From Ariolimax columbianus (taxonomy: Eukaryota; Mollusca; Gastropoda; Stylommatophora; Arionidae): a DNA stretch of 64,000 nt. The notes below the pieces were generated by a model. That model searched no databases. It worked only from the letters and a program-made list of their open reading frames with translations, and was not told the origin of the DNA. Below are positions 32,688-44,560 of this stretch, piece after piece. Numbering within the stretch: position 1 is the stretch's first letter; each line of letters starts with the position of its first letter. The translations under genes and the position numbers were made by a program. The stretch covers positions 69,583,360 to 69,647,359 of the forward strand of contig JAVGWX010000007.1 of the NCBI GenBank assembly GCA_036924085.1, given 5' to 3'.

Positions 32688-35600
32688 GACAACAAATACA
32701 TTTCAATATTAAAATGCTTTGAGAACATAAATTGATACAACATTGGGGTCTAATGGTGACCGTAGGGCTGTACTAACTGTTGTATATTGTTGCCATTTTT
32801 ACCATTGTACATAAAGAGCAAAATAAACAATCAATTGATATATCAAGACATAAAGGAAATACGCCTTTGAACAAAATGTGATGCGAAATTAACCTGTGTA
32901 CTGTAAAATCGTAAATGTAATGCCATCTCTTTGTAATGGTCCTAAAAGATCAAAGCATTCGCCGAGGTGCAACATTCTTAACTTCAATGGACTAAATATT
33001 GTCAATGTTTTAGCGATATGGATATTACAAAGCTGCATGCGAAAAATCATTTGTATATGACATGCAATTTCGTAGAACATTGATACGGATCTTGTTCATG
33101 AATTAAAAGACGGACTATAGTCAATTCATTAAATTGGTTCTAGTTTTTTTTTATGAGATAGGGTGGCCCGTTCACTCCTCGCGGCCTCCATTACCTAATA
33201 GTAAGACATGTATGCACTTACTGCTGGATCAGTTAGAACATGTCGTGAATCAATACCGCCTTGATGACAAGGGGAACCCTACGCCCCCCCCCCCTTCCTT
33301 CCCCCTCCCTCTTTTCACTTTACACCAAGAAGCTCAGATGGCGGCGAAATAGCTAAAACGTACATAAATAATAATAATAGTATTATTATTATAGATGCAG
33401 TTCTGTTTATGTGTGTGCTTTACAAGTGGCATTGACTAGCTTCACTCTTAAGCAAAGAATAGAAAGATGATAAATAATAGAAAACGAGAACTGCGGGACA
33501 TTACGTGAACAGAGAACATTGTCATACCCAACAAGCTGATGTTGATTGGTTCCTTGAAGCCTTGTTTCGTAAAGCAGATGATGTCGATGACGTTTGTGAC
33601 AACTCCAAAAATGTTAATTGCTTGACTCAAACCTGCTACAATAACCCACGTGCAAATTGTCATTGCTTCATCACTTATACCGACGAAGGGAACGACAGAA
33701 TCAGGTGTTGTTGGAGAGTTATTAAACATTTCGAGCATTTCGATTTTGACCTTTGGGCGTGCAAGCGGTTCTGTTAGATAATGGAAATAATGTTAGAAAT
33801 ATCGATCAAATATGAAACATTTAGTTCCTTACACTGGAGACGTATTACCCATGACTTCAACTATTTCCATGCCGATGTCAATAGCTGTAATATTTTGTTT
33901 TCCAAAAAAAAACGTGATTTTCGCAAAATGGTACTCATATGAATTGTTATTTTTCATTTCTGTTACATAATGATAGCTAAATGAATAATAACTGTTTTGT
34001 TATCAACAAATTCACCCCAATCAGTGGCGTACCGTCAATGGACTAGTAGGACTAGACAAGTCCCAGACATTTTAGTTCAGCGATTTATAGTTAAATCTTG
34101 AAGTGACGTAAAAACATAAAATAAAAACATTTAATAAATAACATTAGTATTCCTCATTATCCGAGTCTCCATTTCCGTGAAAATACTCAACGATATTCCG
34201 CTATTTCAAAACGTGAAACATGGAAGAGGACTCGGATTTTAAAACTACTCCCTCACAACGCAACTAGCCAGAGACCAATTAGTCTAAGCAGGTCATAGGT
34301 ATGTAGCATGATCATGTGTCGGATTGTTGTGTCCTCTATTCATAGTTTCGTTTGAAACCTTCAGTTTTAAGGAACAACAACAAGTAATAACGGAAAGTAG
34401 GCCTACACCAAACAATTCTGTCAACACCAAAATGGAAGACTAAACACGTCATTTTAAAACAGAGCATTATACTTCACTTCTCCAAAATGGTTAACTGCAT
34501 GCAAATCAAGAAACATACTATTATTGGCATTGAGCGCTGTTTGAAATTGATCATATAGTGTAGAGTTTAACTGGTTTGAATTAAATCAGTCATGTTCAAG
34601 CCAAGATGCGCAACGAAATGACTTCCCAACACCTATCTGCGATAATTACATTTGTGTAAATAGAAGTTTTGGGAAAACCATAATTGATTTTTTAAAATTG
34701 TTATAGGAAATATGTGTTTGTTTATTTCATTTCCCAATAATTTTAAAATGTTGAAATGAGCTAAATTGCTTGAACTCAGACCGATAAAATTGTCATGCAC
34801 ATATTGCACATTATATGGAGAGTATTTCTCTTTAGCCTAGTATTGAAAGGCGTCCTCGAATCTAGTACCTTTTGGAGAAAAGTCACCGCACGACACTGCT
34901 GTCAATTCATCAAATGGTGCCATCCCGTATCAGTTGAGTTTTGTGTAGTGTGTAGTTAGTTTCCACGGTACCCACTCCATACCAAACGATTCTGTAGTCG
35001 CCTCCGACACAATTCCTGACAGGTTCAGATCCCAGCAATATTAAAACAGGTAGTGTAGAATTGTTCGTGAAACAACAATCGCTCTTACAATTGTTACTGT
35101 CCAATAAATGGTTCTGATTTGTGCTATCAATATAAATAACAATTCACATAGACGCAGTTTGCTCTACGCATATACAGCTAGTGGACGCTTGTGTGATATA
35201 GAACACACGTACCATTGATGTTACTATTGCTACCCCACTTCTCCAGTTTCACAAAGTACTGCGAAAAGAGAAGTGTTCCATCTTAGTGGAATGATTAATA
35301 GTATACCCTGTACAATTGAGACAATAATACATTTTTTAGAGAAAAAATGCCTAAGTGGTATTAATGTATAGCATTGGTCTCTATTTTACACTGATTGTTG
35401 TACCTACATTTGGCTCATATCTACATATATATAATTTATGTATTGTGGTCGTTGAACGTCAAATCACCACAATCACGTGTCACTGAACTGATATCTATTT
35501 CTGTGTAACATGCTAAATGGTGTTCAATTACAAATACCATCCGGTCCGGGATGGTGCATCATGTAATTTGGGCATCATTTACTTAAATTTAATATCTTAA

Positions 35601-37373
35601 ACCTAGTAGTGATTTTTTTCTCCTGTACGTTTAATAATAATATCCAGGCTGTAAACATTCTACTGTGATTTTTTAGAAGAAAATAAATGGTAGATTCTGA
35701 ATTTAAAATGGATTTTTATATAAATATAAATTACTTAATTTGGATTTCATTGCATAGAAGATAAAAATGTAGAGTGAAATGGTAAATTTTTCGTGAATCA
35801 GAACAAGTAATTGATTCAGACAAATGACCACTGGTATCGTCACAGAAATATTAATTGTGCATTTCTTGCCTTTATATTCACCAACGACATTGTAGTTTAA
35901 ATGCACAAACAAAAGTTAACCAGCTGATATATGTTATTATTACAAACAGTGATGTCCACTTCCCAAAGACAAATGTAGAAAGTAATGTGTGCAGGTTTCG
36001 TTTGTTTGTTTGATTGAATTTAAGTAAGAAATGTTCACCAAAAATGTCACCTCTGTTGTTCTCTGTAACCAAATGTTTTTGTGGATTAATATGCATTAAC
36101 GTAAAATAACCAACTTATCGTATTGTATTTCGCTACATTGTATTTAATGTTTTCTTTTCGAATTCTATCTATTCTACTTTGAAGCTTCTCCCATGCATTT
36201 ATTTTCGCACGACTGTGAATTTCTTCTGTTGATAAAGCTCTCATCTGACATTGGTAGAACACAGTTGATAAATATAGATTGTCTGTCAGGTTTCCTTTAG
36301 TTTCTCAACAGATGTTCATATCGTTATGTCGAAGCTGCAACTTGGTAAGTCACTGAAGAGTCGTTTTGACTCATAGTTTCAATTTCGCTTTCAAGATTTT
36401 CATCCTCAGCAAAAATCCTTTCTAAATATTTGTATTTTTATTTTCAAGAAAATACTTTAGATGAATAGCACGAAAATGTCGTATCTTGTTCACAAGTTTG
36501 TTGTGTCGATCTGATGCTTTGCATATCGTATTATCTTCCGTCTTCAATACTCTGGTCTTTATATTATTTCCTTTGCAGTTTGTGCCAGATGCCAATGAAT
36601 AAAATGAGAGAGGTCGTGAGAACTTTAGAGAAAAGGAAATCACCCGGAAAAAATGGGATAACAAATGAAATGCTGATGGGGTTGGGCCAAACAGAAAATA
36701 GGAAGTTACTTTCAGTCCTGTACCAAAGCTGGAAAAGGGGAATTGTACCGCAGGCATGGAAAGATGCTGTACTTATACCAGTACCAAAGAAGAAAAAGAT
36801 AGAGCAGATCCAAATGGATACAGGTCTATCAGTCTACTCAGCTATGTAGGTAAACTGATGGAGCGTATGATAAATACCAGACTGATGTGGCACCTGGAAA
36901 ACACATATTAATTCCACAGCAAGCAGGATTTAGACAACACGGATCAACCGAGGACCAGATCACTCTCATAGCACAGGAAATGGAGGATGCTTACCAAGAG
37001 AAAAAGCATACAGTAGCGGTTTGGGTGGATTTATAGAAGGTATTTGACAAATTGTGCAAAGAGGGACTTAAAGTCAAGCTACGAAGAAGTGAAGTATCTG
37101 GGAAAATGTACAGATGGATCAGCCACTACCTCGAAAACAAAACAGCCAGAGTCCAAGTACAAGGGCAGATGAGCAAAAAGGTGGCACTGGAGTAAGGAGT
37201 ACCCCAAGGGGGTGTACTGTCACCCACACTTTTTCTGGTGTATATAAACAACATCATAGAGAATATACCAAGAAGAGTCCACAGCTCCATGTTTGTAGAC
37301 GATATGGCTATGTGGACCTCCGAAGAAAATCTCACCGTAGCAAACAATCGGATGCAGAAGGCCTAACATCGCT
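32688..37373. repeat. Tandem duplication unit 2 (4.69 kb)
   Basis: Second copy of the unit at 28021-32687. The junction at 32680-32700 reads CATCGCTG|ACAACAAATACA. It fuses LINE-B sequence (continuing as CATCGCTGGAGGAG at 37369) to the unit start (ATACAATGACAACAAATACA at 28014), with only one or two bases (TG) of microhomology. That is the signature of non-homologous joining or template switching, not unequal crossing-over between repeats. Confidence 0.95.
33528..33738 (-). CDS. Receptor A, exon 1 copy b (distal, duplicated first exon)
   Basis: Duplicate of the exon at 28851-29061, again 211 nt with the same start, the same phase-1 donor (CTTGTTGG|GTATGA) and an unbroken frame. By hand it differs at 4 of 70 residues: D7N, L9P, K11T and V43I. 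Three of these lie in the extracellular N-terminus and one in TM1. The upstream pyrimidine tract and AG (about 33776) are conserved too. It could serve as an alternative first exon spliced to exon 2 at 25478, skipping copy a, or be an unused relic; both frames remain open. Confidence 0.8.
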
Positions 37374-39000
37374 GGAGGAGTGGGCGAACTCATGGCTGGT
37401 CAAAACAATTGAAGAAAAAACAAACATGTACGATATTTACCCTTTCACATAAACAACAGAACACCAAAATAAGTCTTAATGGCAAATATCTGCGGCTAAA
37501 CGAAAACCTAAACTACTTGGGCGTCACATTTGATCGGCGCATGTCATGGAAAAGTCAGATCGAGAGAAACCGAATAAGAGCAAGACAAAGAATGGCAAAC
37601 ATGAGGAAACTTGCTGACACAAGCTGGGAAGCAGACGAAAGAATACTTAAGAAACTGTAAAATGGAAGAGTGAGACCAGTTCTCGAGAATGGCATTGCGG
37701 CATGGGCAACAGCAGCAAAGGCGAACTTTGATAAAATTAGCAAACTTCAAAACGAAGCCACGAGAGTTATAACAGGAGGCATGAAGTTAACGCCAATTGT
37801 TGAACTTGAAAAGATTACAAATCTGCAATCCATGACCGACAGAAGATACTGCAGAGCCCAGCAGAAAGCAGAGAAACTAAGAAGACTGACTGACCATCCA
37901 ATGCACCAGAGACTTAATAGATTTGGAAATGGGAAACTAAAACGCAGAAACTTTGCAGAAATAGCCAAAGCAAAGATGTGCGAAGACCCTATGAACACCA
38001 TAACAACACCAAAACCCATTCCTACTGTACGCAAACCCACCTGGAAGCAGCGTATCATTCCAGAGGTGGTAGGAAATATACCAGGTATTGGAAACAAGAA
38101 CAGTCAGACTGAAAAAGAAAGAAGAGACATACCCCTGAGGTACATAGCGAAAAACTACCCAAGCATGGACTGGACTCATGCATACACCGACGGTTTTGTA
38201 ACAAACACAACAGAGAATGGAGGGGGAGGGGTATTCCTGAGCCTAACAAATGGTAAAAAAATAATAATGTCAGTGGCAACTGGAAAATTCTCAAGCAATT
38301 TCAGAGCGGAGGCAGAGGCACTGAAGGCTGCAGTAAAAGCAATGCTGACAGGCGAAAGTAATGAAAGCCAGATAGTCCTGTTTACAGGTGCCCTGGCCGT
38401 AGTCACAGCACTAAAAAGCCAGAAAAATACAGAACTAAATGATTTAAGAGCAGAACTCTGTCAACTATGCCAGCATTCCGCAGCAAAAAGAGTAGTGGTA
38501 CAGTGGGTTCCATCCCACTGTAACATTCAAGGCAACGAGGAGGCAGACATACTGGCAAAAGAAAGTGCAAGATTACCACAACCAGATTCTAATGTGACCT
38601 ACGAAGAGTCCAAAAGGTTTAAAAGGGCCAGATACGTGGCCAAATGGGAAACAGAACATACTGGCTACACACAAAATTATGCCTATTACCAGTTGAACAG
38701 TTGAAGAGAACAGGTCGTGGTCTTCAAACTCCGCACAGGCCACATCATACTGAGGTACCATCTATTCAATAAACTGAAGATAGGTGGCACCTGTGGAACA
38801 GGGAAAATGACCGCTGAACATCTGCTGCAAAATTGCCCGACATACGAAGACCAGAGAAAGCACATGTGGCCATCACCAGTGCCAGCACAAGACAAGCTAT
38901 ATGGCAGTGTCGACAGCCTCAGGATGACAGCTACTTTCTTCAAACAAATTCAAGTTGACGTATGACAGCGTACGAAGAAGAAGAAGAAGAAGAAGAAGAA
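36585..39000 (+). mobile_element. LINE-B copy, 5'-truncated, RT and RNase H with GAA tail
   Basis: Plus-strand LINE-B from 'MREVVRTLEKRKSPGK' (36605) to a (GAA)n tail at 38975-39000. The RT is broken by stops (VDL-stop at 37034 and again at 37194) and frameshifts. From 37670 to 38704 a 344-codon frame stays open across the RT thumb and RNase H: 'THAYTDGFVTN', 'NFRAEAEALKAAVKAM', 'VLFTGALAVV', 'QWVPSHCNIQGNEEADILAK'. The third catalytic Asp of RNase H (TDAL in other copies) is Gly here. The frame ends one codon before the C-terminal Cys/His region, which continues at 38717-38965. Part of the element is duplicated at 31905. Confidence 0.93.
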
Positions 39001-40380
39001 GTATCAAATGCATTTATGTTATTTTTGGTTCCTTTGTGGTCGTATATATGGATATGGTCATCTACAAAGAAAAGTTTATATTTTTAGTTGTTTTCTTTGC
39101 TTCTACAGTTGACCATCACGTTTGATGACACAATTTGTCTCCATTAAGTTGTTAGTTTCTGTGATCTCTAATCATGGTATTCAATCGGTCATTTCGAGTG
39201 CCTGAAGCGAGGTAATCAAATTGTGTTTAAGCTAATTACGGCATTTTGTATTGGAGTTCCGTGCTGATCATTTGTGAACTTCCACGTGGTCGCTAAAAGT
39301 TGAAAGGACAAAAGGACGTCACTCTTAGTAACCACCTATTGTCAGCCGCACACCACGTGTTCTGGCCTCTGACTTTTCTTAATAAAACAATATGTACAAC
39401 GTCATTCACGGTGGTTTGGCGCCTGATTCATGTCAATATTGCTCGATCCATTGCCTATTGAACAACCCGATGTTTCTCAGACATATGCTTTACATAGGCC
39501 ACATTCCGCGTAGCTTTTTACCATAGCTGAAATAACCATGTTGTTGAAAGTTGAGTTCTTGTCTTGTTCTTTCTCGACTGTTAAAGTATGGGTTTGATAT
39601 GATTGAAGATGAACCAACCTGCTGATTTCCTATGTGAAATCTCACGATTTATATTCTTGGCCGTGTAAATCTACAGATTCACGGATACTTGATCACTTAT
39701 GATCTATGTGTTAACATCTTAGATTTCTGTAGAATGAAGAGCTCATATTATTAATCATTTTACGTCTGTTCACTGGTTCTGCAACATGACATTTAGTTGA
39801 GCTAATTGTTTGACACGAGTCTCCTGAAGATAAAGCACTAGATCTGCCCCTAACGACAGATAATGTCACTACTGAGCTGTACACACTTTACCAACATGAG
39901 ACAATGTAAATAGCTAGACACGTTTTTCTTTCCACAAAATGTCTACTAACACCTGTACATTTGACAAGATAGTTAAATTGCTAGAACTATTCATAATTTA
40001 AATTATGGTCGGGCAAGGACGACGACTATCCAGAACAATCGACCACTTTGCCATGACCAGCCGTGAATGATATACACCATAATGTATGAAAACAGGAATA
40101 AAACAGGACATGTTTTACGCAACATGAAGATCTTGAATATCCAGATGATTTATGTTTGCTCTTAATTAAACAACATATTAAATATGGATCCTTGAATATT
40201 CTAACTTTGAGAAAATTAAAAGCAGAAACTCGCATCAACTTTTACTATTCTGTGATAGAAAATTAGTTTACGTAAATAATTTCAATGAAGATTAATAGTC
40301 AGATGCACATCACTTTGCCTTGTCTTGCAGTAGTGGTTTATGTTATTTACTTGTAGTAGATGTTTCGGGAGCAATGTGTT
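39001..40380. other. No recognisable gene
   Basis: AT-rich sequence. Nothing beyond chance short frames. Confidence 0.4.
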
Positions 40381-40384
40381 TTCG

Positions 40385-41370
40385 GCGTTGACGCTGTAGA
40401 CATCCCTGACTCAGTTATGTTTGCACCTAGAAGATGTCAGTCACTTCTCCTTCATATAGCTTTCTGCTAACTGTATCTTCGTGCATATTATATATGCAAG
40501 ATAAGTATTTCTCTCCTGGTATCCCATAATGTCTCAACAGTTAGCAAAGAGTGCGTCGTGAAACATCGTAAAACACATTTTCATAATCTTGAAATTTCGC
40601 GTCTAGATATATTCTCCATTTATTTGTGTTCTAGTAGCTGTATGAAGTGCATGAGATTACTTGGCGGAATCATACCTGGTACTTATTTTAGATTTGTGTC
40701 TACTTCCTCTTATAATCTGTCCAATATGATTCAGTTAAACACCTTGCCTGACACCGATATCAATGTAATCCCTCTATAATTGCTGCAATATGTCAGGTCT
40801 CCATTCTAAACCAGCTTGGTCAGATCCCCTTCTTTCTATTCTGTGGACACACTTTCCTCTTCTCATTTTGTTTTGTATAATCCTTGTAATCTGGTATTGA
40901 ATATTGTATTCTATATTATGTCTCCATTCTTGGTCTGTCCTAGTCGTACGTTGTATCTTGTTCTTCTTCTACATTTACCTTGAGGTTCTTTAGCTTGATC
41001 TGCAAGATCTACATCCGTCAGCATACTTCTGAACATTTTACTGAAACTATTATGGTCATTCTGATTTTACATTATGTGATCTGATGTTCTCTCTATGACC
41101 GTGTATATATTCTTGTGAGCGGATATATTTCCTCTAATTATCATTTTGTTTAGTGCCAATAGCTCTGCAAACATTTCTCCATTTGTGTGTATCTATCCAA
41201 ATACGTGTCTGCCCTTAAAAAACGTTCTTGGTCAAGGTTTTCTGTTCTCACTTTAGAATTGAATTGTTGTAATTGTTTCGTCGTTTCTCATCTTTGGTTT
41301 CGTTAGTTGGAGCATTGCACTGACAGATGTTCAGATTAATGTTCTTGTTTTCTCCTCCAATAACAAGCGC
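40385..41370 (-). mobile_element. LINE-F (RTE-like) remnant, endonuclease end and RT start
   Basis: The minus strand reads in order, across frameshifts. First comes an endonuclease stretch 'NICQCNAPTNETKDEKRRNN' (about 41340-41270), then 'NGEMFAELLALNKMIIRGNI' and 'SAHKNIYTVIERTSDHI' (about 41190-41070). The RT start follows: 'YRGITLISVSGKVFN', a stop, then 'IILDRL-stop-EEVDT' at about 40780-40690. These match the RTE pattern of an endonuclease with 'QCYAPTND' and an RT with 'YRGITLLSVPGKVFNRIILD'. The element is dead. The related fragment at 180-780 is more decayed. Confidence 0.75.
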
Positions 41371-43214
41371 TCATAATTCTAAGACAATGGCTTTTTACTT
41401 TATAGTGCCCCTATGTGGAGTAAAGTATCATCACCCCGTTTGACAGTTGAATCCTTCCTAATTGTATCAATAGTGTTTCACACAATCTTAAAATTCAGAA
41501 CTTTATTATCATATTTGCTTGATTCCTGCCTTCCCCAAGACCGTTTCACTTTGTTGTGCTGTCAAATGTTCCGTAACAGGCTTTGTTTTTTCAAAGAATC
41601 ATGTGGTCTGGCCTAATATAACGTATTTTGTTCTAGGTGCGTTGTCCGTGTTTATAATATTATCTCTGCCCTGACCTGACCAAGCTGGGTGACTCTTATG
41701 AGTGGTTCACATCAGCTGGTTTAGCGCCTGGAATAATTGAGACATCCAAGCTCTCTCACCACTACAAGATGATGAACTTTTTGAAGACTGCAATCTTATG
41801 TCAATGAAAAAAAAATGTAAAAACGAAGCAGTGTATACATATATCATTTACTGTTTAGGTGACCTTTGACGGAAGGATTTATAAAATTGTAACACACCCT
41901 ATCTACTAACAGCTACGTCTGCTAATTGGGATGCCAAATCGTTAGTCTTATTAATCACCAGATGACTAGAAAGAAGCCGATGACAGATGCGAGTTATCTT
42001 GTCATTTGTGTGATGTCAGTTTGTCAGGATGTTCTATGATGGTTTCATTTCCTTCTGATATTAACGATATGTTTATGGACTCTGTTAGATGCTTCTTCTT
42101 CATGTGATATGTCAACTTATTTTGGCATTTACCGATCTTTGCAAGATCACTCCATTTCCCTATTATTGCTTAACAATGATTACTTAAAACGAAGCGAAAC
42201 CCACTACCTACGTGACATGTTTGCGATGTATATATAGTTGGATAAACAGGAAATACAATAGAGAATACAGGTAAATTAATATTTCAGAGTCTAAAATTTG
42301 GTGTGAATCGACACTTAATAGAGCAGCTACAACAATTTGTAACATATTTCTGCAGCTGGTACAGAGACTTTGAAAACATCGGGAGAAGTTATATTGATGA
42401 AATACAATACAGAAAGACGAAAAGCACTCACAATAAATGCACTGTAAGTTGATGAAACACCAAGGAACAAGAGAAACTCAGATATAAAGTAACTAAGAGT
42501 ATTGCTCTTTAAAATTATTTGACAGACTAAAAACAGATGTAATGTAATGTGTGCCTCCCTTTAGCAAAATTGCTCGCAACAAAGAAATTGACAATTTTGT
42601 TTAAACGGATGGTAAAAAGTTATTTAAAAATCATATGCAATGTTCTTAGGTTTCTCAAAACATTTCAAAGTTCCATTGTCAATATTTAAAATTATTCTCT
42701 GTACTGACATGTCACTGAAATGTCATAAAATCGTCCCACTGTATGTATAACGTGTCAAATAAAAGCATTGTCATTTGAAATATGACGCACGTTCAGAAAT
42801 GTGAGATTACGTGATTTCTAATCATAGTGAATTTCAACTAAAGGATACACGACCGTTAACAGATAGAAAACACGCAAGATATGACGTGCTTGTATTAGAT
42901 TAATTACCATAAATCAAATACAGCTTATTCCAGACACGACATTCCAGTTAATATTAATAGCGACGTTCGTATCCTAGGTCACGAGATCGATACACATAAA
43001 TAACTTTACATGCATGTCCAGTTAATTGCGTAGGTGATATAAACAAAGTGAAATCGACTTCCGAGTTAAATAGATAGATGGCTACTTAGTTATGAAAATC
43101 GAAACGTTTTTACGGGTAACCATTTAATAATGGAACATATATTTCTTTGTCCTCTGAAGTTTCAGTGTGTATTATTAGTTAATGTATTCTCATAAAGCCA
43201 GCACACAGTTTTAA
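41371..43214. other. No recognisable gene
   Basis: About 1.8 kb of AT-rich sequence. The frame at 41413-41616 is not recognisable. Confidence 0.4.
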
Positions 43215-43330
43215 GCATTTGATTAGAGAGCGGTAGAGCGTTTGCTTCTCACAGAAAGGTACACGCCTTTGCCGACACGAGTCAGTCGACCTAGCTGACT
43301 AGATTTAGGTGGAGAAAGACATGCAGATAT
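43215..43330 (+). repeat. Probable tRNA-derived SINE remnant
   Basis: TTAGAGAGCGGTAGAGCG followed by TTTGCTTCTCACAGAAAGG resembles the D-arm (box A) to anticodon part of a tRNA. CCGACACGAGTCAGTCGACC lies where a box B (GGTTCGANTCC) would be, though it is degraded. The next block, CTAGCTGACTAGATTTAGG, is like the conserved central part of tRNA SINEs in molluscs. No functional tRNA can fold here. Assignment by pattern only. Confidence 0.4.
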
Positions 43331-43910
43331 TAATTTAACTACCAAGTCAACTCCATAAATAAAAGGAAATAAAGTGCACATATGTTTTTAACATGTCATC
43401 AGAGACAACAGTATTTTCTTTAGGGCTAATTTTTCATCTCACGGATGGAGTAAATGTCCAGATTGTCATTATATTTTTGGGGAATCAACTCCCTCGTATC
43501 GTTCTATTTTCTATTCGCTGGTCTGTTATTATTGTGCATTTCACTCTAGCAGACGTGATACAAAAGAACCATTTAAACTCTTACTCTAGGGATATATCAA
43601 TAACAAAAGCCGTGAACCACGTCCACGCTAATCATGCTGAAAACAGGCAGTCTTCCTTTTCTCAAATTGTCTGGCTACCACACAGGGTTCGAGTAATAGC
43701 ACTAGAGTGGCTCAAGATTACGGGTCTTGTTGTGGTGTAACGTGTTGAGTACTCGGGATTGTAGACGATGTATGAGGGGAAACCCTGGGTGCATCCATTG
43801 TTGGAGCTGGAAGGACAACTCTGTACCAGGGGGATTAACTGAGAATGCGAGTTAGTAGGGGTCATTGAGTAGGATGTGGGGATCCTCGTGTGATCACATA
43901 ACTGGAGAAT
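43331..43910. other. No recognised gene; one 115-codon frame
   Basis: The plus-strand frame at 43393-43740 is open for 115 codons but has no recognisable domain or repeat relationship within the window. No start or splice evidence favours it. Confidence 0.3.
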
Positions 43911-43912
43911 AG

Positions 43913-44262
43913 TACGAGGTGTGTTCAAATTAAACCGAACCAAATTGCAACAAGTGAACATACCTACGATGCGCATGATGAGGTCACTTCTGGTGTGAAC
44001 TGTACATACTAGCCGTCAATTTTGCAAAATATCATTATCCTCCGACTCATAGTTTCCCCAGCAGACGGTTGAAAACATGACGGATGTGATACGGAATCCA
44101 TCCAGAGTTGATTGGCGAGCGGTGATTCGGTTTCTAACAGCTGAACGATATCGACCAGTTGACATTCATCGCAGAATGCAGGCAGTGTATGGTGACAAAA
44201 GTGTGTCGAAAACAACAGTGTAGAACTGGACGACGATGTTTAAAGAGGGACATGAGTTAACG
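43913..44262 (+). pseudogene. Truncated mariner (5' terminal repeat plus transposase N-terminus)
   Basis: TACGAGGTGTGTTCAAATTA at 43913 is a mariner-type terminal repeat. An ATG at 44078 opens 'MTDVIRNPSRVDWRAVIRFL', then 'AERYRPVDIHRRMQAVYGD' and 'SVSKTTV-stop-NWTTMFKEG', the first helix-turn-helix of a mariner transposase. A stop interrupts it, and the rest, including the catalytic domain, is missing after about 44262. Confidence 0.75.
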
Positions 44263-44560
44263 CAATAATATGCACCTGACCTGGTCTCTGAAGGTCTTTC
44301 GTTAACTCACATCCTTCTTTTGCTATTTGCCTAGAAGTAAATACATGTCTTTAGTTGTTAAATGTGCTTTTGGTCATTTATATTCTCATATGCATTTCCC
44401 TTTCACACCCACCATCAGTTGTTATTATCTGTCCCAGATAAAAGTAACGATTTAGTTCCAGTATCTTCGTGTTTAACCCCGCAGAAACCGCAGATTTCAA
44501 ATACCTGGTCATTGACAAACAAAAGCCCTCAATAAATTCGTCTGACAAAATAGTGAACGG
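44263..44560. other. No recognisable gene between mariner and LINE-B
   Basis: Short spacer without a recognised feature. The exact 5' start of the following LINE-B is uncertain and could lie in here. Confidence 0.35.

Noticed and set aside
37670..38704. 344-codon ORF as a host RNase H-like gene
   Set aside because: It lies wholly within a LINE-B copy, with stops upstream in the RT, a Gly at a catalytic Asp and a GAA tail downstream.
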